Source: Bacillota bacterium (lineage in GTDB: Bacteria > Bacillota > Clostridia > Lachnospirales > Lachnospiraceae). From it: 64,000 nt of DNA. Below are positions 18,716 to 27,994 of this stretch, one piece after another. The stretch spans positions 14,071-78,070 of the forward strand of contig JAEWJZ010000027.1 of NCBI GenBank assembly GCA_023386315.1, given 5' to 3'. Made by a program: the position numbers and the translations under genes. The stretch's first letter is position 1. Each line of letters opens with the position of its first letter. The notes beneath the pieces were generated by a model. It made no database searches. It was not told the DNA's origin and saw only the letters and a list, made by a program, of their open reading frames with translations.

Positions 18716-19650
18716 TGAAAGTTATATTTATGGGCACTCCTGCCTTTTCTGTTCCTGCCCTTTGCTCACTGGTAGAGGCAGGACATGAAGTTCTGGCTGT
18801 AGTGACCCAGCCGGACAAGCCAAAGGGAAGAGGGAAGGAAGTTTCCGTGTCACCGGTTAAAGAAAAAGCTCTGGAATATGGAATTCCTGTTTATCAGCCT
18901 GTAAAAGCGAGAGCCCCGGAATTTGTAAAATTACTGACAGACTTAAAGCCGGATGTGATGGTGGTTGCGGCTTTTGGACAGCTTCTTCCCAAAAGCATTT
19001 TGGAGATTCCGAAATTTGGCTGTGTCAACATTCACGCATCTCTGCTTCCCAAATACCGTGGTGCATCTCCCATCCAGTATGCAGTTATAAACGGGGAAGA
19101 GGTAAGCGGTATCACTACAATGATGATGGCGGAAACTATAGATACCGGAGAGATGATTGACCAGGAAGCAGTTTCCCTGGATAAGAAAGAGACTGGCGGA
19201 AGCCTTCATGATAAGCTCGGTAAGATCGGCGGAAATCTCATTGTAAAAACCTTAAAGAAGTTAGAAGATGGAACTGCTGTTTTACAGAAGCAGAATGATG
19301 CAGAATCCTGCTATGTGGGAATGATCAAAAAAAATATGGGTGATATTGACTGGTCCATGGATGCGGTCTCCATCGAACGGCTGATCCGGGGATTAAACCC
19401 CTGGCCAAGTGCTTACACAGACTGGGATGGCAAAGTGATAAAACTTTGGGATGCAGATGTGGTGGATCAGGAATATGAAGGAGTCTGCGGCCAGGTGGTG
19501 GAAACCGGCAAAAATTATCTGGTGGTGAAGACCGGAAAAGGCGGATTGTCTATCAAAGAACTGCAGTTGCAGGGAAAGAAACGTATGGACATCGGTGCTT
19601 TCCTCCGCGGTTACCAGATAGAGAATGGAACTGTTTTTAAACATTTATAA
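18715..19650 (+). CDS. fmt: methionyl-tRNA formyltransferase
   Basis: The 311-residue enzyme formylates initiator Met-tRNA using 10-formyl-THF, the product of Fhs encoded 7 kb upstream. MKVIFMGTPAFSVPAL opens the Rossmann domain; the catalytic Asn-His-Asp set lies in NIHASLLPKYRGASPI and AETIDTGEM. A C-terminal OB-like tRNA-binding domain follows from about residue 205. A TTG three bases earlier is in frame, but ATG 18715 overlapping the def stop codon is the natural start, with GAGGAGG and GAGGAA just upstream. Confidence 0.97.
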   Translation: MKVIFMGTPAFSVPALCSLVEAGHEVLAVVTQPDKPKGRGKEVSVSPVKEKALEYGIPVYQPVKARAPEFVKLLTDLKPDVMVVAAFGQLLPKSILEIPKFGCVNIHASLLPKYRGASPIQYAVINGEEVSGITTMMMAETIDTGEMIDQEAVSLDKKETGGSLHDKLGKIGGNLIVKTLKKLEDGTAVLQKQNDAESCYVGMIKKNMGDIDWSMDAVSIERLIRGLNPWPSAYTDWDGKVIKLWDADVVDQEYEGVCGQVVETGKNYLVVKTGKGGLSIKELQLQGKKRMDIGAFLRGYQIENGTVFKHL

Positions 19651-19689
19651 TGAATACAAACCGTATTCCCGGGAAAGGAGAATCTGATT

Positions 19690-20406
19690 ATGTATTATGG
19701 TGGTATGATGGGTTATTATATGGACCCGACCTGGATTTTTGTAATTATTGGCGCTTTGTTATCCATGGCGGCATCAGCCAGAGTAACCAGTACTTTTAAT
19801 AAATATTCCAAAGTAAGGAGCATGTCAGGAATGACAGGTGCAGAGGCAGCAAAGCGCCTTTTAAATTCCCAGGGAATTTATGATGTGCAGGTAAGACCTG
19901 TCAGCGGAAGATTGTCTGATCATTATGATCCCAGGACAAAGACCGTTAATTTATCCGATTCGGTCTATGACTCAACTTCAGTTGCAGCAATCGGCGTGGC
20001 AGCCCATGAATGCGGACATGCCATGCAGGATAATACGGGATATGTACCGCTGCGGTTAAGAGGTGCCATTGTTCCGGCTGCCAATATCGGCTCCCATGCT
20101 GCGCTGCCTATTATTTTACTGGGCTTTTTTATCAGCGGTGCGGGTTCACCTCTGGTAAACATCGGGTTGATTTTATTTTCACTGGCAGTTTTGTTCCAGC
20201 TGGTAACTCTTCCAGTTGAGTTTAATGCTTCCAGAAGAGCAGTTGTTTTATTGGGACAGGTAGGGATTTTAGGAGACGAAGAGCTGTCCCACACAAGAAA
20301 AGTGCTTGGGGCTGCGGCTCTTACCTATGTGGCGGCACTTGCAGCAACCGTGCTTCAGCTGCTGAGACTTGTTATATTATTTGGAGGAAGAAGAGATAAT
20401 GACTAA
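19690..20406 (+). CDS. YugP-like zinc metallopeptidase, membrane-bound
   Basis: The 238-residue protein matches the YugP/PF04298 family of membrane zinc peptidases. It has an N-terminal hydrophobic segment (about 10-28), a soluble stretch with TGAEAAKRLLNSQGI, then the zinc motif AAHECGHAMQD (HExxH at about 106-110) followed by three hydrophobic segments (about 125-180 and 210-230) and VEFNASRRAV, where a third zinc ligand is expected. Substrates are unknown. It sits between fmt and rsmB, which are adjacent in B. subtilis, and overlaps rsmB by 8 bases, so it is fully embedded in the operon. Confidence 0.85.
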   Translation: MYYGGMMGYYMDPTWIFVIIGALLSMAASARVTSTFNKYSKVRSMSGMTGAEAAKRLLNSQGIYDVQVRPVSGRLSDHYDPRTKTVNLSDSVYDSTSVAAIGVAAHECGHAMQDNTGYVPLRLRGAIVPAANIGSHAALPIILLGFFISGAGSPLVNIGLILFSLAVLFQLVTLPVEFNASRRAVVLLGQVGILGDEELSHTRKVLGAAALTYVAALAATVLQLLRLVILFGGRRDND

Positions 20407-21733
20407 AGACACAGACAGCAGGGAGCTTGTACTGGATGTTCTTACTGAAATATTAGAACGTTCCGCATACAGCCATTTAATCCTGCGTCAGGCCTTAAAT
20501 AAATACCAGTATCTGGATAAAGCAGAACGTTCCTTTATAACCAGAACGGTTGAAGGAACAGTAGAGTACTTAATACAAATTGATTACGTCATTGACTTTT
20601 TCTCTTCAACGAAAGTAAAAAAAATGAAACCGGTCATCCGCAATATTCTGCGGATGTCGGTTTATCAGATTTTATATATGGACCGGGTTCCGGATTCCGC
20701 TGTATGCAATGAGGCTGTGAAGCTTGCTGCCAGGCGGAAATTCGTGGGACTGAAAGGATTTGTAAATGGTGTTTTAAGAAACATTTCAAGAAATAAGGAA
20801 AGTCTTGTCTGGCCGGATGACTCCGTTCGTTATTCTGTTCCTGCATGGATGGTTTCCATGTGGACTCAGGATTATGGAAAGGAAACGGCCGATGCCATTA
20901 TGGCATCATTTTTGGAAAACAGTAAAACTACAATACGCTTAAACAGTTCAAAGGCGGGGAAAGAAGAGATTCTTTCCAGTCTGAGAAAACAGAATGTACA
21001 GGTAACAGAGTCGGGAATTTCTGATGAAATACTGATTTTAGAAAAGTATGATTATCTGGAAAGCCTGGAAGCCTTTCAAAAAGGACATATTCAGGTTCAG
21101 GATTTAAGCTCTGCCCTTGTGGGAGAGGCGGCTGATCCAAAAGAAGGAGATTTTTGCATTGATGTTTGCGGTGCTCCGGGAGGAAAGGCCATCCATCTGG
21201 CAGATAAGCTTAAAGGGACCGGTATGATTGAAGTAAGGGATTTAACAGAGTATAAGGTAGGTCTGATACAGGAGAACATTGACCGGTGCGGCTTTGACAA
21301 TATTAGGGCTAAAGTATGGGATGCGCTGGTACCTGATCCTGATTCTGCCAATAAAGCTGATATCGTACTTGCGGATCTTCCCTGCTCGGGTCTCGGGATT
21401 ATGGGTCGCAAGCCTGATATTAAGTACAGGATCAAACCTGAGAATTTAGACGAACTTGCTTCCCTTCAAAGGGAGATTCTTTCGGTAGTACAGACCTATG
21501 TAAAGCCGGGAGGAAAGCTTGTTTTCAGCACCTGTACCATAGATAAAAAAGAAAATGAAGAGAACATGGCATGGTTTTTAGAGAATTTTCCATTTCAGGC
21601 TGTTGACCTGGAAGGAACGTTTAAAGACCGGTTTCAGATAGATACCATGAAACAGGGGTATATGCAGCTTTTGCCTGGTATTCATCCCTGTGACGGATTC
21701 TTTATCGGTGTATTACGAAAAAAGGTAGAATAA
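20399..21733 (+). CDS. rsmB: 16S rRNA (cytosine-967-C5) methyltransferase RsmB
   Basis: The 444-residue protein has an N-terminal NusB-like RNA-binding domain (about 1-135: SAYSHLILRQALNKY, DKAERSFITRTVEGTVEYL) and a C-terminal SAM-dependent methyltransferase. VCGAPGGKAIHLADKL binds SAM; the two catalytic Cys are in ADLPCSGLG and FSTCTI. It methylates C967 of 16S rRNA. The start is ATG 20399, overlapping the end of the peptidase gene by 8 bases; the longer frame from 20369 would run through that gene. rlmN follows one base after the stop. Confidence 0.95.
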   Translation: MTKDTDSRELVLDVLTEILERSAYSHLILRQALNKYQYLDKAERSFITRTVEGTVEYLIQIDYVIDFFSSTKVKKMKPVIRNILRMSVYQILYMDRVPDSAVCNEAVKLAARRKFVGLKGFVNGVLRNISRNKESLVWPDDSVRYSVPAWMVSMWTQDYGKETADAIMASFLENSKTTIRLNSSKAGKEEILSSLRKQNVQVTESGISDEILILEKYDYLESLEAFQKGHIQVQDLSSALVGEAADPKEGDFCIDVCGAPGGKAIHLADKLKGTGMIEVRDLTEYKVGLIQENIDRCGFDNIRAKVWDALVPDPDSANKADIVLADLPCSGLGIMGRKPDIKYRIKPENLDELASLQREILSVVQTYVKPGGKLVFSTCTIDKKENEENMAWFLENFPFQAVDLEGTFKDRFQIDTMKQGYMQLLPGIHPCDGFFIGVLRKKVE

Positions 21734-21734
21734 A

Positions 21735-22772
21735 ATGGAAAGAACAGATATTAAGTCTCTTAATCTGGAAGAGCTGACGGCTTTCATGGTGTCTGCCGGA
21801 GAAAAACCGTTTCGGGCAAAACAGCTGTACGAATGGATCCATCAGAAGCTGGCTGCCAGCTACGAAGAAATGACGAATCTTCCAAAATCTCTGAAAGAAA
21901 CACTGATTGGGAGGGCAGATCTTCCAACCCTTACTGTTGTAGAAGAAAAAATCTCACAGATAGACGGAACAAGAAAGTATTTATTTGGTCTTTCCGATGG
22001 AAATGTAATTGAAAGCGTACTGATGAAATACAAGCACGGCAATTCCGTGTGCATCTCTTCTCAGGTTGGGTGCCGCATGGGCTGCCGCTTTTGCGCGTCC
22101 ACACTTGACGGGCTGGAGAGGAATTTAAGCCCTGCCGAGATGCTGGATCAGATTTACCGGATTCAGAAACTTACCGGAGAACGGGTATCCAACGTCGTTG
22201 TTATGGGATCGGGAGAGCCTCTTGATAATTATGATAATCTTGTGAAGTTTATCCGGCTTATCACCGACGAACATGGTTTAAATATCAGTCAGAGAAACGT
22301 AACGGTTTCCACCTGCGGAATTGTGCCGGGAATTTTAAAACTGGCAGAGGAGCAACTGCAAATTACGCTGGCTCTTTCTCTTCATGCGCCCAATGATGAA
22401 GTTCGTAAAAGCCTGATGCCGGTAGCCAACCGCTATCCTCTTGCCGAAGTCCTTTTGGCGTGCCATACTTATTTTGAAAAAACCGGAAGAAGGATCACAT
22501 TTGAATACAGCCTTGTGAGCGGCGTAAATGACAATTTAAAAGAGGCGTCAGCGCTGGCAGCTCTTTTAAAAGCGGAACATGGACATATCAATCTGATTCC
22601 TGTCAATCCAATTAAGGAACGGGATTATGTGCAGTCGGACAGGAAAGCAATTGAAGCATTTAAAAATCTCCTTGAAAAAAACGGAATTAATGTTACTATA
22701 AGAAGAGAAATGGGCAGGGATATTAACGGTGCCTGCGGACAGCTGCGGAAAAGTTTTTTAAATCAGGAGTAA
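21735..22772 (+). CDS. rlmN: dual-specificity rRNA/tRNA adenine-C2 methyltransferase RlmN
   Basis: This 345-residue radical SAM enzyme makes 2-methyladenosine in 23S rRNA (A2503) and in tRNAs. The 4Fe-4S motif is CX3CX2C at Cys113, Cys117 and Cys120 (VGCRMGCRFCAS). The Cys near residue 335 in GACGQLRKS is the C-terminal catalytic Cys. MGSGEPLDNYDNL, TVSTCGIVPGI and LALSLHAPND are typical. One base separates it from rsmB, so two rRNA methyltransferases are made together. Confidence 0.97.
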   Translation: MERTDIKSLNLEELTAFMVSAGEKPFRAKQLYEWIHQKLAASYEEMTNLPKSLKETLIGRADLPTLTVVEEKISQIDGTRKYLFGLSDGNVIESVLMKYKHGNSVCISSQVGCRMGCRFCASTLDGLERNLSPAEMLDQIYRIQKLTGERVSNVVVMGSGEPLDNYDNLVKFIRLITDEHGLNISQRNVTVSTCGIVPGILKLAEEQLQITLALSLHAPNDEVRKSLMPVANRYPLAEVLLACHTYFEKTGRRITFEYSLVSGVNDNLKEASALAALLKAEHGHINLIPVNPIKERDYVQSDRKAIEAFKNLLEKNGINVTIRREMGRDINGACGQLRKSFLNQE

Positions 22773-22792
22773 AAGGAAGTGAGAATGTTACG

Positions 22793-23536
22793 ATGAAGGC
22801 TTGTGCTATGACGGATACCGGAAGAGTCCGTTCGGCGAATCAGGACTATGTTTTTGCCTCAATTGAGCCTGTGGGCGTGCTGCCTGATCTGTTTCTCGTT
22901 GCAGACGGCATGGGTGGCCATCAGGCCGGAGATTATGCTTCCAGATTTATTGCCGAAAATCTGGTGGCTTATTTTAAGATGACAGAAGATACCAGAATTG
23001 TTACGGTACTGAAAGACGGAATTGAGAAAGTGAATGAGCTTCTTTATCAGGAGTCCATGAAAAAGCCGGAATTTAACGGTATGGGCACCACGCTGGTCAC
23101 TGCTGTGATTGAAGATTCCACCATGTATGTGGCTAATGTGGGAGACAGCCGCCTTTATTTAATCCGTGACCGGTTAAAGCAGATCACAAAAGACCATTCT
23201 TATGTGGAAGAACTGGTGTCTTTGGGTCAGCTGGAGCGGGGGAGTAAGGATTACCGGGAAAAAAAGAACATTATAACCAGAGCTGTTGGGACGGAAGATA
23301 AGCTGGAGATTGATTTTTTTGAAGTCGGCCTGGAACCGGGAGATTATATCCTTTTGTGTTCTGACGGGCTCAGCAATATGCTGGAAGATGCTGAAATAGA
23401 GGAAATCATATGCTCGGAACTGGAGCTGCCGGAGAAGGCAGAAAAATTAATTACAGTAGCCAATGACAATGGGGGGAAAGACAATATTGCTGTTGTTTTG
23501 ATTGAACCTCAGCTTGGCAGGGAGGGAAGCTTATGA
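22793..23536 (+). CDS. stp: PP2C-type serine/threonine protein phosphatase
   Basis: The 247-residue metal-dependent phosphatase reverses phosphorylation by the kinase encoded next. Signs: TDTGRVRSANQD (metal-binding Asp region), VADGMGGHQAG near 37-46, GMGTTLVTAVI, ANVGDSRLYLIR, and LCSDGLSNML, the usual PP2C metal-binding Asp residues. It is cytoplasmic with no membrane segment. Its stop overlaps the kinase start (ATGA at 23533), the standard prpC-prkC coupling. The start follows AGGAAGTGAG. Confidence 0.95.
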   Translation: MKACAMTDTGRVRSANQDYVFASIEPVGVLPDLFLVADGMGGHQAGDYASRFIAENLVAYFKMTEDTRIVTVLKDGIEKVNELLYQESMKKPEFNGMGTTLVTAVIEDSTMYVANVGDSRLYLIRDRLKQITKDHSYVEELVSLGQLERGSKDYREKKNIITRAVGTEDKLEIDFFEVGLEPGDYILLCSDGLSNMLEDAEIEEIICSELELPEKAEKLITVANDNGGKDNIAVVLIEPQLGREGSL

Positions 23537-25689
23537 TTTTGAGACCGGGGACATTTTTACAGGACAGATACGAAATACTGGAACAGATCGGTTCCGGAGG
23601 TATGTCAGATGTGTATAAGGCCCTGTGCCATAAATTAAACCGCCTGGTAGCCATAAAGGTATTAAAGGAAGAATTCAGTTCTGACAGTAATTTTGTCGGT
23701 AAGTTTAAAATGGAGGCCCAGTCAGCGGCCAGACTTTCTCATCCGAATATTGTCAATATTTATGACGTTGTGGATGAGGGTGACCTTCATTTTATTGTAA
23801 TGGAATTAATTGAAGGAATTACGTTAAAAAATTATATTATGAAAAAGGGCTGCCTTGATATTAAGGAAGCCATTGGAATAGCCATGCAGGTTGCCCAGGG
23901 TATTGCAGCAGCTCATGAACAGGGAATTATTCACCGCGATATCAAACCCCAGAATATTATTATTGCAAGAGACGGGAAAGTAAAGGTGGCTGATTTCGGA
24001 ATTGCCAGAGCTGCTTCCTCCCAGACAATGAGTGCAACTGCTGTGGGATCGGTTCACTACATATCGCCGGAACAGGCGCGCGGAGGTTACAGCGATGTGA
24101 GAAGTGATATCTATTCTCTGGGTATCACATTATATGAGATGGTTGCCGGCAGAGTGCCGTTTCAGGGAGATAATACCGTAACGGTTGCCCTGGCCCACTT
24201 AGAATCTGTGATTACGCCACCCAGCTATTTTAATGAGATGATTCCGGTCGCACTGGAAAACATCATATTGAAGAGCACAGAGAAAAAACCGGAATACAGA
24301 TATGGGAGTATGTACGAAGTGATTTCTGATCTGCGCAAGGCTCTGGTCAATCCCAACGGGGATTTTGTACAGAACCATCCGCCTGTGGATGATTCCCAGA
24401 CTGTAATTATTGGAAAACCGGAACTGGAACAGATCCGGTCCGGCCGCAAGCCCCAGTCTGAGCAGCCTTCAAAGCGAACCTCACAGGGAAAAGAGTATGG
24501 GCAGAAATACCAGCCTTCCTCCAAGTATGAGGAACAGCCCGGGCCAGGCAGAAACAGAAGAAATAATACAGACGAGGATATCAATCCCAAGATTGAAAAG
24601 CTTCTGACTGCGGCAGGAGTAGTGACTGCCATTATTATTGTTATTATTCTGGCAATTGTATTTTCCAAAGTCGGAGGATTATTCCGTTCCGGTTCCGGAA
24701 AAGAGTCGGTTTCTACTACGGCTGCGTCCACGGAAGAAACTCTCAGCGATAAAAAAGTGAAAATGCCTGACGTTTCCGGACTGGATTCTGAAACAGCAGA
24801 AAAGAAATTAAAGGAGAGCGGCGATCTGTATATGAAAATCAGTGAATATGAATATTCAGATACCGTTGACAAGGGAGATGTGATTTCTCAGGATCCAAAA
24901 GCTGATACAGTAGTTGATAAATACTCAGCTGTCTATGTAGTAATCAGCAATGGTCCGGAGAAGGCAGCCATTGACCTTAAAAAGCTGGGACTTGAATCCA
25001 TGGATACAGCGTCTGCCAAGTCCTTACTGGAAGACAAGGGACTGGTTGTCAATGTAGAGCAGAAGAACAGCGATACGGTAACTGCCGGTAATGTGGTAAG
25101 CTACAGCCCGGGTGAGGCAAAGGAAGGGGAAACGGTTACCCTGTATTCCAGCAGCGGTCCAACACTGGTCAATCCGGTTGTTGTACCCAATCTGGCAGGA
25201 CAGACACAGGAGGTTGCAGTAGAGATGCTTGCAGATGTGGGTCTGGTTCAGGGAACCGTAACCGAAGCCTCTTCTGAGACAGTTGCAAGAGGCAATATCA
25301 TCAGTCAGTCTGTCGCCCAAGGAAGCCAGGTGGAATCCGGAACTGCTGTCAATTTTGTAATCAGCACCGGAAACGGACAGGAATCCAAATATAAGTATCT
25401 TGCCTCCATTGATAAATCCTTCTCCCTTCAGAATATCATTGGTCCTGGATCGGGCAGTACCCAGCTGACATTAAAAATCCAGCTGAGACAGTCGGTTAAT
25501 GGACAGGATACCGTAAGAGAACTGATGGGTCCGGTAACGTTAAAAGGAGATCAGATGCTTCCGGTTTCATTTAAAAATATTGAGGGAGCCTATAATGTAA
25601 CAAGCGGATCAGTAGAAATAGTAAATGTGGATACAGGTGAGGTGGTTAATTCTTACGCAATTACCTTTGTTGCTGTTCCACAATCCTAA
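23533..25689 (+). CDS. prkC: PASTA-domain serine/threonine protein kinase PrkC
   Basis: This 718-residue membrane kinase senses muropeptides or lipid II outside and phosphorylates cell-wall, germination and translation proteins inside. The kinase domain is about 10-275, with GSGGMSDVYKA, VAIKVLKEE, HRDIKPQN near 135 and DFGIARA, then a polar linker, a transmembrane segment near 354-382, and three PASTA repeats (about 411-477, 478-545, 548-615). A further C-terminal region of about 100 residues follows, with a Ser-rich start (SKYKYLASIDKSF) and no PASTA similarity seen. The gene overlaps the phosphatase by 4 bases and precedes rsgA, whose product is a known PrkC target in B. subtilis. Confidence 0.95.
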   Translation: MILRPGTFLQDRYEILEQIGSGGMSDVYKALCHKLNRLVAIKVLKEEFSSDSNFVGKFKMEAQSAARLSHPNIVNIYDVVDEGDLHFIVMELIEGITLKNYIMKKGCLDIKEAIGIAMQVAQGIAAAHEQGIIHRDIKPQNIIIARDGKVKVADFGIARAASSQTMSATAVGSVHYISPEQARGGYSDVRSDIYSLGITLYEMVAGRVPFQGDNTVTVALAHLESVITPPSYFNEMIPVALENIILKSTEKKPEYRYGSMYEVISDLRKALVNPNGDFVQNHPPVDDSQTVIIGKPELEQIRSGRKPQSEQPSKRTSQGKEYGQKYQPSSKYEEQPGPGRNRRNNTDEDINPKIEKLLTAAGVVTAIIIVIILAIVFSKVGGLFRSGSGKESVSTTAASTEETLSDKKVKMPDVSGLDSETAEKKLKESGDLYMKISEYEYSDTVDKGDVISQDPKADTVVDKYSAVYVVISNGPEKAAIDLKKLGLESMDTASAKSLLEDKGLVVNVEQKNSDTVTAGNVVSYSPGEAKEGETVTLYSSSGPTLVNPVVVPNLAGQTQEVAVEMLADVGLVQGTVTEASSETVARGNIISQSVAQGSQVESGTAVNFVISTGNGQESKYKYLASIDKSFSLQNIIGPGSGSTQLTLKIQLRQSVNGQDTVRELMGPVTLKGDQMLPVSFKNIEGAYNVTSGSVEIVNVDTGEVVNSYAITFVAVPQS

Positions 25690-25699
25690 GGAAGCGTAT

Positions 25700-26578
25700 A
25701 TGACAGGAAAAATATTAAAAGGCATTGCTGGATTCTATTATGTCCACAGCAAGGATGGGTATCTTTACGAATGTAAGGCCAAAGGAATATTCCGAAACAG
25801 ACATGTAAAACCTCTTGTAGGAGATGATGTGGAAATCTCCGTTCTGGATGAGACAGAACGGAAAGGAAACATTGAAGAGATCCTGCCCAGAAAAAATGCT
25901 TTGGTGCGCCCTGCTGTAGCCAATGTAGATCAGGCACTGGTGGTGTTTTCCATTACCCATCCGGAACCTAATTTAAATCTGCTGGATCGTTTTCTGGTAA
26001 TGATGGAATCTCAGGATGTACCCGTTAATATCTGCTTTAATAAAATTGATCTTTCAGAAGATGAAATGGTGGGAAACCTGCGCCGGATGTATGAGGCGGC
26101 CGGTTACGCTGTTTATTTCACCAGTGTTTATGAAAAACAGGGAATTGACTGTGTGAAAAAAATTCTGGCCGGAAAAACCACTGTTCTGGCCGGACCTTCC
26201 GGTGTTGGAAAATCATCGCTGACGAATCTGCTTTATCCGGAAGCGGAGATGGAAACCGCACGGATCAGTGAAAAGATCCAGAGGGGAAAACATACCACCA
26301 GGCATTCGGAGTTATTTGGAATTGGGAACCAGACATATATGATGGATACACCCGGTTTTAGTTCCATGTATTTAGAGGATATGGAGTGCGGCCGGTTAAA
26401 GGAATATTTTCCTGAATTTGAACCCTATGAGCCAGACTGTAAGTTTCTTGGGTGTGTGCACATCGGCGAGAAGATCTGCGGCATAAAAAATGCCGTTACG
26501 GAAGGAAAAATCAGCCAGAGCCGTTATGATAATTACCGGCTTCTGTATGAGGAACTGAAAGAAAAAAGGAGATACTAA
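25700..26578 (+). CDS. rsgA: ribosome small-subunit GTPase RsgA
   Basis: The 292-residue circularly permuted GTPase matures the 30S subunit. An N-terminal OB fold (1-70) precedes the GTPase, in which G4 (CFNKIDL) comes before G1 (AGPSGVGKSSLTN, near 165) and G3 (MDTPGFS). The C-terminal zinc site is formed by Cys and His in CKFLGCVH and KICGI. ATG 25700 is chosen over an ORF start at 25625 that lies inside prkC; AAGGAAG precedes it. rpe begins one base after the stop. Confidence 0.96.
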   Translation: MTGKILKGIAGFYYVHSKDGYLYECKAKGIFRNRHVKPLVGDDVEISVLDETERKGNIEEILPRKNALVRPAVANVDQALVVFSITHPEPNLNLLDRFLVMMESQDVPVNICFNKIDLSEDEMVGNLRRMYEAAGYAVYFTSVYEKQGIDCVKKILAGKTTVLAGPSGVGKSSLTNLLYPEAEMETARISEKIQRGKHTTRHSELFGIGNQTYMMDTPGFSSMYLEDMECGRLKEYFPEFEPYEPDCKFLGCVHIGEKICGIKNAVTEGKISQSRYDNYRLLYEELKEKRRY

Positions 26579-26579
26579 C

Positions 26580-27242
26580 ATGCTTAAACTTGCCCCCTCA
26601 ATCTTAGCAGCAGACTTTAAAAATCTTGGACAACAGGTGATGGATACAGCCAATGCAGGAGCTCAGTATATTCATCTTGATGTGATGGATGGAGCGTTTG
26701 TGCCCAGCATATCTTTTGGCATGCCGGTGATTGCCAGCCTTAGAAGCTGCACGGACCGTATTTTTGATGTTCATATGATGGTGGAGGAGCCGGGACGCTA
26801 TATTTCAGATATCAAGGCGGCCGGTGCAGATTTAATCTGTATTCATGCGGAGGCATGCAGGCACTTGGACAGGACGGTGAATCAGATTAAAGAAGCAGGA
26901 CTGAAAGCGGCGGTTGCCTTAAATCCTGCAACGCCATTGTCTGTACTTGAATGTATCTTACCGGCGCTTGATATGGTTTTGATTATGACAGTGAACCCGG
27001 GATTCGGCGGACAGAAGTTTATTCCATACACACTGGAGAAAGTTCGCGCTCTGCGGACCATGGCAGAATGCAGGGGTCTGAATATTGATATTGAAGTTGA
27101 CGGCGGTGTTACCTGCGACAATGTGAGAGAGTTGATTGAAGCAGGAGCCAATGTATTTGTAGCAGGGTCTGCTGTATTTAAAGGTGACGCAGCAGCCAAT
27201 ACCAGAAAATTTTTAGAAATTTTTGAGGAATATAAAGGGTGA
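26580..27242 (+). CDS. rpe: ribulose-phosphate 3-epimerase
   Basis: The 220-residue TIM-barrel enzyme interconverts ribulose 5-phosphate and xylulose 5-phosphate in the pentose phosphate pathway. Family segments are LAPSILAADF, IHLDVMDGAFVPSISFG (metal-binding His and catalytic Asp), MTVNPGFGGQKF and DIEVDGGV (second catalytic Asp), with FVAGSAVF near the phosphate site. It is packed between rsgA and thiN, overlapping thiN by 4 bases, the same order as in B. subtilis. Confidence 0.96.
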   Translation: MLKLAPSILAADFKNLGQQVMDTANAGAQYIHLDVMDGAFVPSISFGMPVIASLRSCTDRIFDVHMMVEEPGRYISDIKAAGADLICIHAEACRHLDRTVNQIKEAGLKAAVALNPATPLSVLECILPALDMVLIMTVNPGFGGQKFIPYTLEKVRALRTMAECRGLNIDIEVDGGVTCDNVRELIEAGANVFVAGSAVFKGDAAANTRKFLEIFEEYKG

Positions 27243-27898
27243 AAGAACGAACGGGATTAATCGTTACGGGAGGAACCATTGATTTTGATTTCGCCAGAGC
27301 ATTTCTGGCAAATCAAAGCTTTGATAAGATCATTGCGGTAGATGGCGGGCTTACGGCCTTGTCACAGCTGAATTTAGAGCCGGATGCAGTTGTGGGCGAT
27401 TTTGATACAGTGGAGGAATCTGTTCTTTCAAAATACCGTAATTTATACGGAGATATCACATGGGACATCCACAAGCCGGAAAAAGATGAGACAGATACGG
27501 AACTGGCTCTTTATACAGCCATGAATTCAGGGTGCACAGATCTTGTACTTCTGGGAGCAACCGGCGGCAGGCTGGATCACTTCATGGGGAATCTTCATCT
27601 GCTGTATTATTGCTTAAAACAGGGAGTGAATGCTTCGATCGTAGATCCGAAAAACCGTATTACCGTTTTAGAAAAGGGAAGAGGATTTGAAGCGGAGAAA
27701 ATGTGGGGGACTTATATTTCATTTCTGCCGCTGACCATGGAAGTAAAGGGAATTACCCTTTCCGGATTTAAATATCCTCTTCATAAAAAAGACATCTCCA
27801 TAGGGACGAGCCTATGCATCAGCAACGAACTGACAGGTGCGGACGGTTCTATTGAATTTGATTCAGGTGTACTGATTTGTGTGGAATCCCATGATTAA
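27239..27898 (+). CDS. thiN: thiamine pyrophosphokinase
   Basis: The 219-residue enzyme makes thiamine diphosphate from thiamine and ATP. IAVDGGLTAL, VVGDFDTVEES and KDETDTELAL carry the acidic metal-binding residues, and LGATGGRLDHFMGNL is characteristic. The C-terminal thiamine-binding domain has ISIGTSLCISNEL. It starts at GTG 27239, overlapping the rpe stop codon. It is the last gene of the dense series; a 96-bp gap follows. Confidence 0.93.
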   Translation: MKERTGLIVTGGTIDFDFARAFLANQSFDKIIAVDGGLTALSQLNLEPDAVVGDFDTVEESVLSKYRNLYGDITWDIHKPEKDETDTELALYTAMNSGCTDLVLLGATGGRLDHFMGNLHLLYYCLKQGVNASIVDPKNRITVLEKGRGFEAEKMWGTYISFLPLTMEVKGITLSGFKYPLHKKDISIGTSLCISNELTGADGSIEFDSGVLICVESHD

Positions 27899-27994
27899 AC
27901 TGGCATGGCTTAATAAGTAAAAACTGGATATTTATATCACTCCACTTGCGTGCTAAGATTAAGAACAACAAGAGCAGTAAGGGAGGAATCATCA

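Noticed and set aside
24225..24872. 215-codon minus-strand frame inside prkC
   Set aside because: It lies fully over a clear kinase/PASTA gene, has no ribosome binding site and no family-like sequence; it mirrors the codon pattern of prkC.
27899..27994. TPP or other vitamin riboswitch before the ECF S component
   Set aside because: The 96-bp gap is short and lacks the conserved TPP core (CTGAGA and matching segments); no other known class recognised.
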